This document shows positions 44,052-53,103 of a stretch of DNA of 64,000 bases, piece after piece. Under the pieces are notes generated by a model. The model ran no database searches, was not told the DNA's origin, and was given only the letters and a program-made list of their open reading frames with translations. Both the position numbers and the translations under genes were made by a program. Positions within the stretch are counted from its first letter, which is position 1; each line of letters starts with the position of its first letter. This stretch comes from Methanobacterium sp. (GTDB taxonomy: Archaea; Methanobacteriota; Methanobacteria; Methanobacteriales; Methanobacteriaceae), in the NCBI GenBank assembly GCA_018263005.1, contig JADFDH010000002.1, forward strand, positions 310,001 through 374,000, given 5' to 3'.

Positions 44052-45293
44052 TCATTCTTTTTTGCTACGGGTTCTGATCATTCTTAGGGCAATTAGGACC
44101 ACTATGATAATTATCAGGATCCCACCAATATAATATGCCCATACTGATGTGGATGAACTCTGTTTTTCTATATTAACCGCATAGAAATATCCATCATTAC
44201 TTCCCAGATAACTCATATTACCATAAACAGCAGGGGAAGAGATTAGGGGCGCGTTGAAAATGTAGTATCCTGGTTCATAGGTCCATTCTACAGTTCCGCT
44301 GTATTTGTTCAAAACATATAATTTTCCATTGTTAGATCCAAATACAGTTCGATTGCCCGAAATTGCTGCCGTTGATTCAATAGCTGATCCTGTCTGTATT
44401 GACCATTTATGTGTTCCGTTTCTTGTATCCAGGCAGGAAAACTGACCATTATCTGCTCCCACATAGAGATTGAAATTGATCTCATCTATAGTTGGAGATG
44501 ATTTTACGGATTTTCCCATGGAATAAGTCCATGCAACGGTTCCTGCTGTAGAATTAAATGCATAAAGTTTACCATCGTCCGATCCAACATATATTGTATC
44601 GTTAAATAAAGCAGGGGAGGACTGTATTTTATCACCAGTTGTGTAATGCCAAATTTTACTCCCGTTTTTAGCACCTACTGCATAAACTACTCCATCATCT
44701 GATCCAACATATAATGTACCATTGAATACAATTGGTGAGGATTTAACTGATTTACCCGTTTTGTAATTCCATATTAAATTTCCATTTTCCGTGTTCAAGG
44801 CGTAAATATTATTATCATTGGAACCTATATACAGAGTTCCGTTGGCAACTGTAGGAGATGAATCAACAGCATTCCCTGTTTTATATTTCCATTTTAACTC
44901 ACCATTCGAAGTTTTAAGGGCATAAATATATCCATCCCCTGATCCTATGTAGATTACATCGCCGAATATGCAGGGAGAAGATACAACGGCCCCGTCTGTT
45001 TTATACTCCCATGTTTTAGTACCATCTTCCATATTTAATGCGTATATAATTCCGTTATCTGAACCGAAGAAAATGGTTTTATCCATGATAGCTGGTGAAG
45101 ATTTAATGCTTTTACCGGCATTGAAATTCCATAAGGTTGGAGCGAAATCTCCGGGTTGGGTTAGAAACCCGGTATGGTCTGAGTTTAGATGAAACATCGG
45201 CCAATCAACTGCTGAAACAGGGCTCAATGAAATTGATGAGGCTAAAAGGCCTAATAATATCAATACTAAAGCCATATTTGTTTTACGAATCAT
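44052..45293 (-). CDS. Secreted, membrane-anchored PQQ-type beta-propeller protein
   Basis: A 413-residue protein. A signal peptide (residues 1-29, ending VSAVDW) is followed by about eight repeats of the form GxKxWxYxTGxxxxSSPxxxxxxIYVGSxDGxxYAL, the PQQ/quinoprotein-like beta-propeller blade. A C-terminal helix (about 380-403) and RTRSKKE form a membrane anchor. No quinone cofactor site is evident; such propellers usually serve binding or assembly. Start ATG with AGGTGATA upstream, 30 bases after the ABC permease stop, so it is the last gene of the padR-ABC operon. It may be the exported partner of that transporter. Confidence 0.85.
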   Translation of the reverse strand: MIRKTNMALVLILLGLLASSISLSPVSAVDWPMFHLNSDHTGFLTQPGDFAPTLWNFNAGKSIKSSPAIMDKTIFFGSDNGIIYALNMEDGTKTWEYKTDGAVVSSPCIFGDVIYIGSGDGYIYALKTSNGELKWKYKTGNAVDSSPTVANGTLYIGSNDNNIYALNTENGNLIWNYKTGKSVKSSPIVFNGTLYVGSDDGVVYAVGAKNGSKIWHYTTGDKIQSSPALFNDTIYVGSDDGKLYAFNSTAGTVAWTYSMGKSVKSSPTIDEINFNLYVGADNGQFSCLDTRNGTHKWSIQTGSAIESTAAISGNRTVFGSNNGKLYVLNKYSGTVEWTYEPGYYIFNAPLISSPAVYGNMSYLGSNDGYFYAVNIEKQSSSTSVWAYYIGGILIIIIVVLIALRMIRTRSKKE

Positions 45294-45323
45294 TTATATC
45301 ACCTAATATTTTATTTATAGTCT

Positions 45324-46490
45324 TTAAATGTCTCTGTTAAATCTTATAACACCCATCATAAAGAACAATCCAGTGAATCCTAGAAGAACAACCACATCAA
45401 CCCATATATCTCCTAATGTTAATCCTTTTAACATCACACCTCTTAATGCATCGTTAGCATATGTTAAAGGAGCTATATATGCTATTTTCTGGAATATCCA
45501 GGGCATGGTTTCTAACGGATAGAATACACCAGATATAAACATCATGGGCATGGTAAAGGGCATCACCATCTGTACATAATCTTCTTGGGTGCTTACTCTG
45601 GCTGAAACCATAATCCCAAATCCTACAAAACATAGAGCTGTTAGTATTAGCAGGAATATGGTGAGTATCATGTTTCCGTTGATGGTTATACCGAAAAGTG
45701 CAATTGCTGCTCCAATAAGAACTAGGGCAGTGGCGGTTTGTATAACCAATCTGGACATTATTTTTCCACCTACCACCGTAGCTACGCTGGTGGGGGTCAT
45801 GAATAGCCTGGCAAGTTCTCCTCTTTCTCTTTCTCCGGCTAATGATTCACCCATACTCATCATTGCACCCATCATAACCGTCATAGCTATAATAGCAGGT
45901 ACTAGGAAGTCTATGTATTTTATATCACCGTATTGTTTGACTATCTCGAAGTTGATAGAGCTGGTTATAGTTTGATAGTTAATTGCTGATATCATTGATG
46001 GATTTGATGTTGTTTGGGCAGCGGTGGTTTGTATTTTGGCCAGTCCCATTCTGGTGGATATCTGGGTAAACAAGGCCTGTGTAGTGGGTACTAATGTTTG
46101 TGTGGCCATTTGATCTGAAGAATCTACGTAAATAGTCACTGCCTTGGACTGCGAACTGTTAATATCCTCATAATCGGATGGTAATATTATTGCGGCTTTT
46201 ACTTGCCCATTTTTAACCATATCTTTCGCCTTGTCTGGATCAGTCATAATATCCTTCACATCATAAAGATCCAGGCCTTTAATTGCGCTTAATGTCTGAT
46301 CTGTAACTGGTCCGTTACTTTGTTTAACAACTACTACTGGTAGGTTGTCTATTGAACCACCCATACCATAACCGAAAAGGGCGATCATGAGTATGGGGAA
46401 AAGGAATATGGAAAATAGACGTGGTTTATGCCTCCAAAGGACCAGTAGATCTTTTTTAAGCATCCACATAATTTTTTTACTTTCTACCAT
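45324..46490 (-). CDS. ABC-2 type transporter permease
   Basis: A 388-residue permease. One transmembrane helix near the N-terminus (about 23-45, LFSIFLFPILMIALFGYGMGG) is followed by a large extracytoplasmic domain (about 50-190) and five C-terminal helices including FLVPAIIAMTVMMGAMMSMGES and GERERGELARLFMTPTS. This is the DrrB/YhhJ-like ABC-2 arrangement. It starts four bases after the ATPase stop, and its ribosome binding site (AAGGTGAA) lies inside the end of that gene, so translation is coupled. The substrate is unknown; drug or lipid-linked export is usual for PadR-linked members. Confidence 0.92.
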   Translation of the reverse strand: MVESKKIMWMLKKDLLVLWRHKPRLFSIFLFPILMIALFGYGMGGSIDNLPVVVVKQSNGPVTDQTLSAIKGLDLYDVKDIMTDPDKAKDMVKNGQVKAAIILPSDYEDINSSQSKAVTIYVDSSDQMATQTLVPTTQALFTQISTRMGLAKIQTTAAQTTSNPSMISAINYQTITSSINFEIVKQYGDIKYIDFLVPAIIAMTVMMGAMMSMGESLAGERERGELARLFMTPTSVATVVGGKIMSRLVIQTATALVLIGAAIALFGITINGNMILTIFLLILTALCFVGFGIMVSARVSTQEDYVQMVMPFTMPMMFISGVFYPLETMPWIFQKIAYIAPLTYANDALRGVMLKGLTLGDIWVDVVVLLGFTGLFFMMGVIRFNRDI

Positions 46491-46493
46491 TTT

Positions 46494-47570
46494 TTATTCA
46501 CCTTCCACTTCATGTCTGGTGGTTACTTTCATAAAAACATCCTCCAATGAAGGGTCTTGTGTTGATATTGATGAAATATTTCCATCATTTTTTATGATGG
46601 TGTTGAGTACAGCTGTAACTGCATCTGCAGAGTTACTGATCTTCATACTTACTCTTCCGGATTGGTGGGGAGTTATTTCGAATATAAATGGGATTTTTTG
46701 CAGTTCTTGCATCATTGAATCACAAATGTTGTCAATTTTTATACTTATCTCTCTTGCATTAGCCATTTCATTTTCTAACATGTTTCCTTTAAGTTTGTGG
46801 AAAGAGGAAACTTCACCTACGTTAGAGTTTTCTTCAAGTTCCTGCATGATCTTGCTGATATTCATAGCAGTTTCATAATCCTGATCTTCAAGTATGGTAT
46901 CTTTAAGCCCCTGTGGTGTATCATAAGCTGCCAATAGGCCTTTATCTATTATTCCAACATGGTCACAGAGCATATCCACTTCATACATGTCATGAGAACA
47001 GAGAATTATTGTATGGCCATCATCATTTAGTTCCTGTATTAGATCCCAGAGCACGCTTTTGGTGGTGGGATCCAGACCAATGGTCGGTTCATCTAAAAAC
47101 AATATATCTGGTTGATGTACCAGACTGGCGACTACTGATACTTTCTGTTTCTGACCTCCAGAAAGCTGTCTTACTAATTTGTTTTGTGCGTATTTTATGT
47201 CTACCAGTTCCATCAGGTCGTCTATCCTTTCTTCCTTTAGGTCTTTTGGTAGTCCATAGTAGTCTGCACATAGTTCGGCGTTTTCACGTGCTGTTAAATC
47301 CCCATATAAACTTACTAATTGGGGTACCATGCCTATCTTCTGTCTAACTTGGTTGGGACCTTCCACAATGTCAAAACCGGATACTTTAGCAGTTCCGGAT
47401 GTTGGTGGGATTAGACAGGTTAACATTTTAATTGTTGTGGTTTTTCCAGCTCCATTTGGACCTAAAAATCCGAAAATACTTTTATTTTTTACTGTTAGGT
47501 TTAACTTGTCAACTGCCAAAAAATCTCCGTATTTTTTGGTCAGATCAAAGGTTTCTATTGCGTATTTCAT
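46494..47570 (-). CDS. ABC transporter ATP-binding protein
   Basis: A 358-residue nucleotide-binding subunit. It has Walker A (GPNGAGKTTTIKML, near residue 38), the signature LSGGQKQKVSVVASL, Walker B (ILFLDEPTIGLDP) and the switch His in ILCSHD. A C-terminal extension of about 120 residues (from about 240) ends DPSLEDVFMKVTTRHE, as in DrrA/CcmA-type exporters. It pairs with the permease 4 bases downstream. The gene follows padR by 23 bases. Confidence 0.95.
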   Translation of the reverse strand: MKYAIETFDLTKKYGDFLAVDKLNLTVKNKSIFGFLGPNGAGKTTTIKMLTCLIPPTSGTAKVSGFDIVEGPNQVRQKIGMVPQLVSLYGDLTARENAELCADYYGLPKDLKEERIDDLMELVDIKYAQNKLVRQLSGGQKQKVSVVASLVHQPDILFLDEPTIGLDPTTKSVLWDLIQELNDDGHTIILCSHDMYEVDMLCDHVGIIDKGLLAAYDTPQGLKDTILEDQDYETAMNISKIMQELEENSNVGEVSSFHKLKGNMLENEMANAREISIKIDNICDSMMQELQKIPFIFEITPHQSGRVSMKISNSADAVTAVLNTIIKNDGNISSISTQDPSLEDVFMKVTTRHEVEGE

Positions 47571-47593
47571 ATCTATATTACCTCAAAACATTT

Positions 47594-48064
47594 TTAAGAA
47601 TAATTCTGTTTTAAAGAAAACATGTCTTCCATGAATTCTTTGTAAAGGTTATTTGGCCGTTTGCCAATTTTTCGGATACGTTCTAAGCTCTCCTCTCCTT
47701 CAGGAGTTATTTCATAATATTTCACTTTTCTTTTCCCATGGTGTTCCCATGTTCCAATAATCAGGCCTTTTTTTTCAAGACCATGTAATACTGGGTAGAT
47801 CATACTGGCGCTGGGCATTTTACTACTGAATGGGGTGGATTCGTGGATTTGAGTCATAATTTCATATCCATGTTGCCTTTTTTTACTGATCAGCCATAAG
47901 ATAATGATTTTTCCAAAACCCCTCATAAATCCTTTGAGCATCTTCCTATCATGTCTTTTTAAGTTTTTCACTTCTTCTTGGAAGTTATCATCATGCTGAG
48001 GATCTTTTTCATCGTCTATACTCTGATTCAATCCACCACGAGGATTTGAATCTTCTTCCTGCAT
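47594..48064 (-). CDS. PadR-family transcriptional regulator
   Basis: A 156-residue protein. A charged, probably disordered N-terminal extension (residues 1-40, EEDSNPRGGLNQSIDDEKDPQHD) precedes a winged helix: RGFGKIIILWLISKKRQHGYEIMTQI, then MIYPVLHGLEKKGLIIGTWEHHGKRKVKYYEITPEGEESL. A short helical dimerisation region follows. PadR proteins commonly repress an adjacent ABC exporter and respond to its substrate. Start ATG with AAAGGAGATG upstream. An inverted repeat lies 32-71 bases upstream and suggests autoregulation of the whole operon. Confidence 0.93.
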   Translation of the reverse strand: MQEEDSNPRGGLNQSIDDEKDPQHDDNFQEEVKNLKRHDRKMLKGFMRGFGKIIILWLISKKRQHGYEIMTQIHESTPFSSKMPSASMIYPVLHGLEKKGLIIGTWEHHGKRKVKYYEITPEGEESLERIRKIGKRPNNLYKEFMEDMFSLKQNYS

Positions 48065-48095
48065 TTTTCATCTCCTTTGATTTTAAATAAAAATT

Positions 48096-48135
48096 CGATA
48101 TATCACTTTTTGATATAAATAATTTTGATATATCG
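48096..48135. promoter_or_regulatory. Operator-like inverted repeat upstream of padR
   Basis: CGATATATCA (48096-48105) and its exact inverse TGATATATCG (48126-48135) are separated by 20 bases, with a third half-site TGATATA at 48111-48117 between them. The site covers the likely padR promoter. It could also affect the divergent gene at 48248, 113 bases away. Binding by the PadR protein is inferred. Confidence 0.55.
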
Positions 48136-48247
48136 TCTTAGTATATAAAGATAACGAATTTTAATAATATTGAAGAATAAAAATATGTGATGAATTTTTC
48201 AATAAGATTATATCTATTAGATAGAAATCATTAGGAGTTATAAAACA

Positions 48248-49015
48248 ATGAAAATAGGTTTTTCTACCCTATCACTATTCATGAAATCCTTTGAGGAATG
48301 GTTGGAAACAGCTTCTCAAGATGGGTTTAATATGATGGAAATACTCTGTGAAGGACCACATACATGGCCCAGAATAGCCTTAAGCTTTGATTCAAAGGTT
48401 TTCGAAATATTTGAATCCTATGAGATTGATCAATATTTGCATGCACCTACCATAGACATGAATCCTGCCAGTTTGAACCCAGGAATGAGGGAAGAAACAC
48501 TGGTGCAAATAAAAGAAACCATAGATTTAGCGGTAGAAATAGGGGTTTTAGCCATAACCACTCATCCCGGGCTGATCCATCGATTAGAAGATAGGGTTAG
48601 GGATATGGGCAAGTATTATGCCATTGAAACTCTTACCCAAGCAAATGAATATGCCAATGAACGAGGAATAATCCTATCAATAGAAAATATGCCCCATAGA
48701 TACGCTTACTTCTGCAACACTGCCCAGGAACACCAATATTTCATAGAAAAATGTAAATGTCAAGCAACGATAGATATAGGGCATGCCAACACCAATGGGG
48801 ATGTAAAACCATTTTTAGCGATGAAAAATATATGCTACTACCATTTAAGTGATAATAATGGTGAAAAAGATCAGCATCTTAGTTTAGGAGAGGGAAATCT
48901 GGATTTAAACCTGCTGAGAGATATTAATAAAGTGATCATTGAGCTTAATAATTATCAAAATGTGTTAAAAAGTCAAGGGGTACTAATGGATTTACAAAAA
49001 GAGGGGGCAATTTAA
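48248..49015 (+). CDS. Sugar phosphate isomerase/epimerase-like (AP endonuclease 2 family) TIM barrel
   Basis: A 255-residue xylose-isomerase-like barrel. It has KIGFSTLSLFMKSFEEWLE at the start, then YLHAPTIDMNPASLNPG, AITTHPGLIHRLEDR, ILSIENMPHRYAYFC, ATIDIGHANTNGDVKPFL and YYHLSDNNGEKDQHLSLGEGNLD. These supply the His/Glu/Asp metal ligands of the family, which covers endonuclease IV and sugar isomerases; I cannot choose a substrate. Start ATG with TAGGAGTT upstream. The stop overlaps the next ATG by one base (TAATG), so the pair is translationally coupled. Confidence 0.88.
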   Translation: MKIGFSTLSLFMKSFEEWLETASQDGFNMMEILCEGPHTWPRIALSFDSKVFEIFESYEIDQYLHAPTIDMNPASLNPGMREETLVQIKETIDLAVEIGVLAITTHPGLIHRLEDRVRDMGKYYAIETLTQANEYANERGIILSIENMPHRYAYFCNTAQEHQYFIEKCKCQATIDIGHANTNGDVKPFLAMKNICYYHLSDNNGEKDQHLSLGEGNLDLNLLRDINKVIIELNNYQNVLKSQGVLMDLQKEGAI

Positions 49016-50118
49016 TGACCAGTAAAGTTTATTTCACTGATTTAAGGTCCCGAAATCAGCATGAAAATAAGATAAACAGGATAAAAAGGCTCTTTGACGA
49101 AGCAGGCCTTAATAAAAAGATTGAACGACAGGGATTAACCGCAATAAAACTACATTTTGGAGAAGAAGGGAATGATTCCTTTATAAAACCAATATTTGTG
49201 GGATCTATTATTGAAAAAGTCATGGAAAATAAAGGTAAACCTTTTTTAACTGATACTAACACTCTTTATTTTGGAAGTAGACATAATTCTGTAGAACACA
49301 TTCAAACGGCCATTAAACATGGTTTTGATTATGCTGTTGTGAAGGCTCCTCTTATCATCGCAGACGGCATAAAGGGAGAAAATTGGGAAGAAATAGAAAT
49401 CAATTTAAAACACTTTAAAAAAGTAAAGATTGCATCTGATATAGAAGAATCAGATTCTATGCTGATTTTGTCTCATTTTAAAGGGCATGGCATGAGTGGG
49501 TTTGGAGGAGCCCTTAAAAATCTGGCAATGGGATGTGCAGCAGTACCTGGAAAAATTGAACAGCATGAAATCACTAAACCAATTATTACAGACTCATGCA
49601 ATGCTTGTGGTGTTTGCGTTGGTGAATGTCCTGTTTATGCCCTGTATCTGCAAAATAAAAAATCTCAAATTGACTATAATATGTGTATAGGATGCAATAA
49701 TTGTCTTGAAATATGTCCCGATTCAGCCATAAAGCTTGATTGGGAGAATATGCCCCTATTCATGGAGAGAATGGTGGAATATGCTTATGGTGCTGTAAAA
49801 AATAAGAGGGATAAGGTAGGATATATGAATTTCCTCACAGAGATAACCCCTGATTGTGATTGTGTCCCATGGAGTGACGCCCCAATTGTCCCTGATATTG
49901 GAATACTAGCATCTTCTGATCCAGTTGCATTAGACACTGCATCTTACGACCTTGTAAATAAACAGAAAGGATTTAAGGAATCTTTACTACATGAAAACCA
50001 TGAAAGAGACTCTGATAAATTTACTGGAGTTTGGAGAAAGGTTAATGGGCACCTTCAATTACATTATGCTGAAAAAATAGGATTAGGAAGTATGGATTAT
50101 GAATTAATTACTATATAA
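49015..50118 (+). CDS. DUF362 protein with two [4Fe-4S] ferredoxin motifs
   Basis: A 367-residue protein of the DUF362 family. The N-terminal part has KVYFTDLRSRNQHENKINRI, ..LTAIKLHFGEEGN and SHFKGHGMSGFGGALKNLAMGCA, typical of the domain. A ferredoxin insert at about residues 195-240 has CNACGVCVGECPVYAL and CIGCNNCLEICPDSAI. The C-terminus (DCDCVPWSDAPIVPDIGILASSDPVALD) completes it. The function is unknown; iron-sulfur and redox roles are assumed. It is coupled to the upstream isomerase-like gene. Two TCTAC palindromes follow its stop. Confidence 0.88.
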   Translation: MTSKVYFTDLRSRNQHENKINRIKRLFDEAGLNKKIERQGLTAIKLHFGEEGNDSFIKPIFVGSIIEKVMENKGKPFLTDTNTLYFGSRHNSVEHIQTAIKHGFDYAVVKAPLIIADGIKGENWEEIEINLKHFKKVKIASDIEESDSMLILSHFKGHGMSGFGGALKNLAMGCAAVPGKIEQHEITKPIITDSCNACGVCVGECPVYALYLQNKKSQIDYNMCIGCNNCLEICPDSAIKLDWENMPLFMERMVEYAYGAVKNKRDKVGYMNFLTEITPDCDCVPWSDAPIVPDIGILASSDPVALDTASYDLVNKQKGFKESLLHENHERDSDKFTGVWRKVNGHLQLHYAEKIGLGSMDYELITI

Positions 50119-50202
50119 CTATTTTTTTATATTATTATTTATTAATAATAAATAATTATAATTTAAATCTGTTTTTAGGCTTTTAGATTACATTGAAAAT
50201 AT

Positions 50203-50265
50203 TCTACAGTAGAAAATTAGAAGTTAAAATAATTATTAAATTCCCTGAAAAAAGTCTACAGTAGA
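50203..50265. repeat. Pair of TCTACAGTAGA palindromes (locus 2)
   Basis: Copies at 50203-50213 (flanked ATTCTACAGTAGAAAA) and 50255-50265 (flanked AAGTCTACAGTAGAAAAA), 52 bases start to start. They lie between the convergent stops of the DUF362 gene (50118) and the HAD gene (50295). This is the same 11-mer as at 6193-6309. Confidence 0.75.
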
Positions 50266-50294
50266 AAAATTTTTACATAAAATAATGAGGAAAA

Positions 50295-51092
50295 TCAAAA
50301 ATCAACCCCTAAAATATCCTTAATATTGTAAACCACAAAATCAGCTTTATCAAAAACTTTTTTTGGAACTATTTCTTCCTGTTGTAAAGTTAAAATTCCA
50401 ATATCTGCTTCTTCAATAGCCAGAATATCATTGGAACTGTTGCCCACCATCATTACCATGTAGTCCTTTTTGAGAGATTCTATAATCTCTCTTTTCCTCC
50501 TGGAATCCGCAGTGGGGAATACATTTTCCTTAGGAATATCGATGAAATTTGCCAGCTGCTCTAAAGAAGCTGTTCGATCCCCTGATGCTATGAATATGTT
50601 GATTCCTCTTTTTTTAAGCTCATCAATAACCTGGGGAACCTCTTTAAAGATCTTACCACCGGCTGTGATGGTGAACTCCACCACACCAAGGGCAACGTTT
50701 ATTATGAATCCTGACCCGCTGCATATCTCCACGTTATAATGCTTTTTAATCACAGCATCCAGGGTATCCTGCACATCTCTAACTTGAGATGTATCATCTT
50801 TAATTATGTTCAAAACTTCCTTTTTATCAACAGGATAACTAGAATAACTCACATCAAATTTAACATGGTTCTTTTTAAGAAAATGATGAATTGTTTGGTT
50901 TGGTTTAGCTTTATTGATACATTTAGAAGGGTCAGTCTGTAAAACTACCAAAGCCCTATCTATATCCTCATCAACGATATCTATGGAATTTTTATCATCG
51001 AATATTGAACCAGATTTAACATCTTTAATTGCACGGTACCGTTTAATCAAAGTACCGGAATTATCGAATACCACTGCTTTGGTCCTTTTCAC
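50295..51092 (-). CDS. HAD-superfamily phosphatase, soluble P-type-ATPase-like
   Basis: A 265-residue protein. Motif I is VVFDNSGTLIK (D10): the second acidic residue of DxD is missing and DNSGT resembles DKTGT of P-type ATPases. Motif II is IFIASGDRTASLEQLA. Motif IV is MVGNSSNDILAIEEADIGIL, close to the GDGxNDxxAL of P-type pumps. A cap domain sits between about 20 and 130. The start is GTG with GGTGAT upstream. The substrate is unknown. It is a single gene, convergent with DUF362. Confidence 0.82.
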   Translation of the reverse strand: MKRTKAVVFDNSGTLIKRYRAIKDVKSGSIFDDKNSIDIVDEDIDRALVVLQTDPSKCINKAKPNQTIHHFLKKNHVKFDVSYSSYPVDKKEVLNIIKDDTSQVRDVQDTLDAVIKKHYNVEICSGSGFIINVALGVVEFTITAGGKIFKEVPQVIDELKKRGINIFIASGDRTASLEQLANFIDIPKENVFPTADSRRKREIIESLKKDYMVMMVGNSSNDILAIEEADIGILTLQQEEIVPKKVFDKADFVVYNIKDILGVDF

Positions 51093-51216
51093 GAAATCAC
51101 CAATAATTTAGTAATAAAATTAAAAATATGCTTACTATTATGTTTTTATTTGATTTAAGATAATGGTCTTTATATGTTAAATGATAATTTAATTGAGCCA
51201 TTTATTTTCTGATCAA

Positions 51217-51870
51217 TTATATGTAATTCAATATTGGACTTAAATTATTCATCTGCACAGAAATTAGGAAATAGAACCCTAATAGGATCAGGAAAACTCC
51301 ACATATTTTCATGATATGCCGGTATTGGTTTTCACTCATTACGTTTGAACCTTTACTGCTAATGAATGATACTGTACTGGTCCATCCAAAATCCGCTGAC
51401 CAATGCCCTATTAAAAATCCAATAATTCCAATTATTCCTGCTATTTCTAATCCTTCCAATAAGAATGCTAATCCTATGGTCGCCCACCAGATAAAGAAAT
51501 AAGGATTGGAAACACTGGTGATAATACCTCCTATCACTGACCCATATCTGCTTGTATTGGTGGTTGTATCAGATAATTCAGGATATTTAGGCGATTTTGA
51601 GGTTTTATATCCCATGTAGATTAAAGATATTCCGCCTAATGTGCCTATTACAAGCGCTGCAGTGGTAGAACCGATCAGCCAACCGAAACCAGCTAATATA
51701 ACTATAATCAGGGTTAATTCCACTAAAAAATGTCCTAAAACAACCAGAGGCCCTGCTATGAATCCATTTTGTACTGAATCGGATATGGTTATGGTTAGCA
51801 TGGGCCCAGGTACCAGTGCTCCTGATAGCCCCACTAAAAATGAGGTGGCTGTAAATAAGACTATTTCCAT
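51217..51870 (-). CDS. LysE/RhtB family transporter
   Basis: A protein of about 217 residues with six hydrophobic segments and the family signature LSGALVPGPMLTITISDSVQNGF near the N-terminus. GLISLIYMGYKTS-like and SNPYFFIWWATIGLAFL segments fit LysE-type amino acid exporters. The exported substrate is unknown. The ATG at 51870 is chosen; a TTG directly before it is possible. It is upstream of the HAD gene on the same strand (124-base gap) and follows the alanine dehydrogenase-like gene by 100 bases, which hints at amino-acid-related work. Confidence 0.87.
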   Translation of the reverse strand: MEIVLFTATSFLVGLSGALVPGPMLTITISDSVQNGFIAGPLVVLGHFLVELTLIIVILAGFGWLIGSTTAALVIGTLGGISLIYMGYKTSKSPKYPELSDTTTNTSRYGSVIGGIITSVSNPYFFIWWATIGLAFLLEGLEIAGIIGIIGFLIGHWSADFGWTSTVSFISSKGSNVMSENQYRHIMKICGVFLILLGFYFLISVQMNNLSPILNYI

Positions 51871-51970
51871 CAATTCAATCCCAATTATCTAATTTTATAA
51901 ACTGTTTATTTTTATTTTACACTAAATCTATTAATAAAAAAATTTTAGATTAATCATACTATGTTATCAA

Positions 51971-52957
51971 CTACCCTAAGAAATTGATCCTTTGGCCTAC
52001 ACCAATATTTAGGGCTTTTTGGCGAATATTCCAGGCGGTAACTACGTCTTGTACAGCTAGGCCGGTTGAGTCGAATACTGTTATTTCTTTATCATTTTCT
52101 CGCCCAGGTTTGCCGTTTACAATTTCTCCTATACGTGCGTAAATATCACTTCTTCTGATAAGCTCTTCATGCACTGGTATGTTAATTTCACCACTATGAC
52201 TGGCCTGTTCCCAGCAATCAATGATGATTTTGGCTTTTTCCATAAGATGACTTTCCAGTTCCTGTTTTCCTGGTGCATCAGCTCCCATTGCATTTATATG
52301 GGTCCCGTCAGACACCCATTTTCTTTTAACTATAGGCACCCGGCTGGGAGTTGTGGTGGAAATAACATCTGAATCAACTACCGCTTCTTTTATAGTATCC
52401 ACTGGTCGGGCATCTAAACCGAAATCATCATGAATCATTTTAGCGAAGCGTTCACGGTGAGAGCAGGTTCTGCAGGATACCTTCACTTCCTTGATATCCA
52501 TTACCTCATTTATAGCCATTAGTTGGGTTAATGCCTGCATACCGGCACCTACCAAGCCTAGGATCTCTGAATCTTCACGTGCAAGATATTTGGTAGCTAC
52601 ACCACCAGCAGCACCGGTTCTCATATTGGTTATCCAGGTACCGTCCATCACTGCAAGGGGAAACCCTGTTTCTGGATCAACCAGTTCGATTAAGCCCATG
52701 ACCGTGGGTAGATCACGTTTTCCGTTATTAAGATGCACGTTCACATTTTTAACACCTGCCATGTCCAACCCACGAATGAAGCAGGGCATTACCCGCAGAT
52801 CCCCATCATATTTTTTAAAAAATAAATACTTCTTAGCGGGCATCTGTACTTTACGCTTAGCATGGACAGAATAAGCTGTTTCTACATATCCGATTATTTC
52901 TTTCATACTGCTGAGTTGTTTAATCTCGCTTTGTTTTAATAGTAAGGTTTCGTACAT
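51971..52957 (-). CDS. Ornithine cyclodeaminase/mu-crystallin family enzyme (archaeal alanine dehydrogenase-like)
   Basis: A 328-residue NAD(P)-dependent enzyme. The substrate-binding start carries VQMPAKKYLFF and RVMPCFI. The catalytic region is GTWITNMRTGAAGGVATKYLAR, and the Rossmann motif LGLVGAGMQALTQL lies near residue 140, with DVISTTTPSRVPIVKRKW and GADAPGKQELE further on. The family includes ornithine cyclodeaminase and the archaeal alanine dehydrogenase; the exact substrate cannot be fixed from sequence alone. Start ATG with GAGGCACC upstream. Confidence 0.88.
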   Translation of the reverse strand: MYETLLLKQSEIKQLSSMKEIIGYVETAYSVHAKRKVQMPAKKYLFFKKYDGDLRVMPCFIRGLDMAGVKNVNVHLNNGKRDLPTVMGLIELVDPETGFPLAVMDGTWITNMRTGAAGGVATKYLAREDSEILGLVGAGMQALTQLMAINEVMDIKEVKVSCRTCSHRERFAKMIHDDFGLDARPVDTIKEAVVDSDVISTTTPSRVPIVKRKWVSDGTHINAMGADAPGKQELESHLMEKAKIIIDCWEQASHSGEINIPVHEELIRRSDIYARIGEIVNGKPGRENDKEITVFDSTGLAVQDVVTAWNIRQKALNIGVGQRINFLG

Positions 52958-53103
52958 GTTTGGTGCCTCGGTAAATTTTATCCTATAACACTATATCTAA
53001 TCTAATTAATTTGTTTTTATGATAATTGATATTATATGATATAAGAATCATATTTAAAGGAAAAATAGGATTTAAATTATTTTTAGTTAATGTGGATGAT
53101 GAG

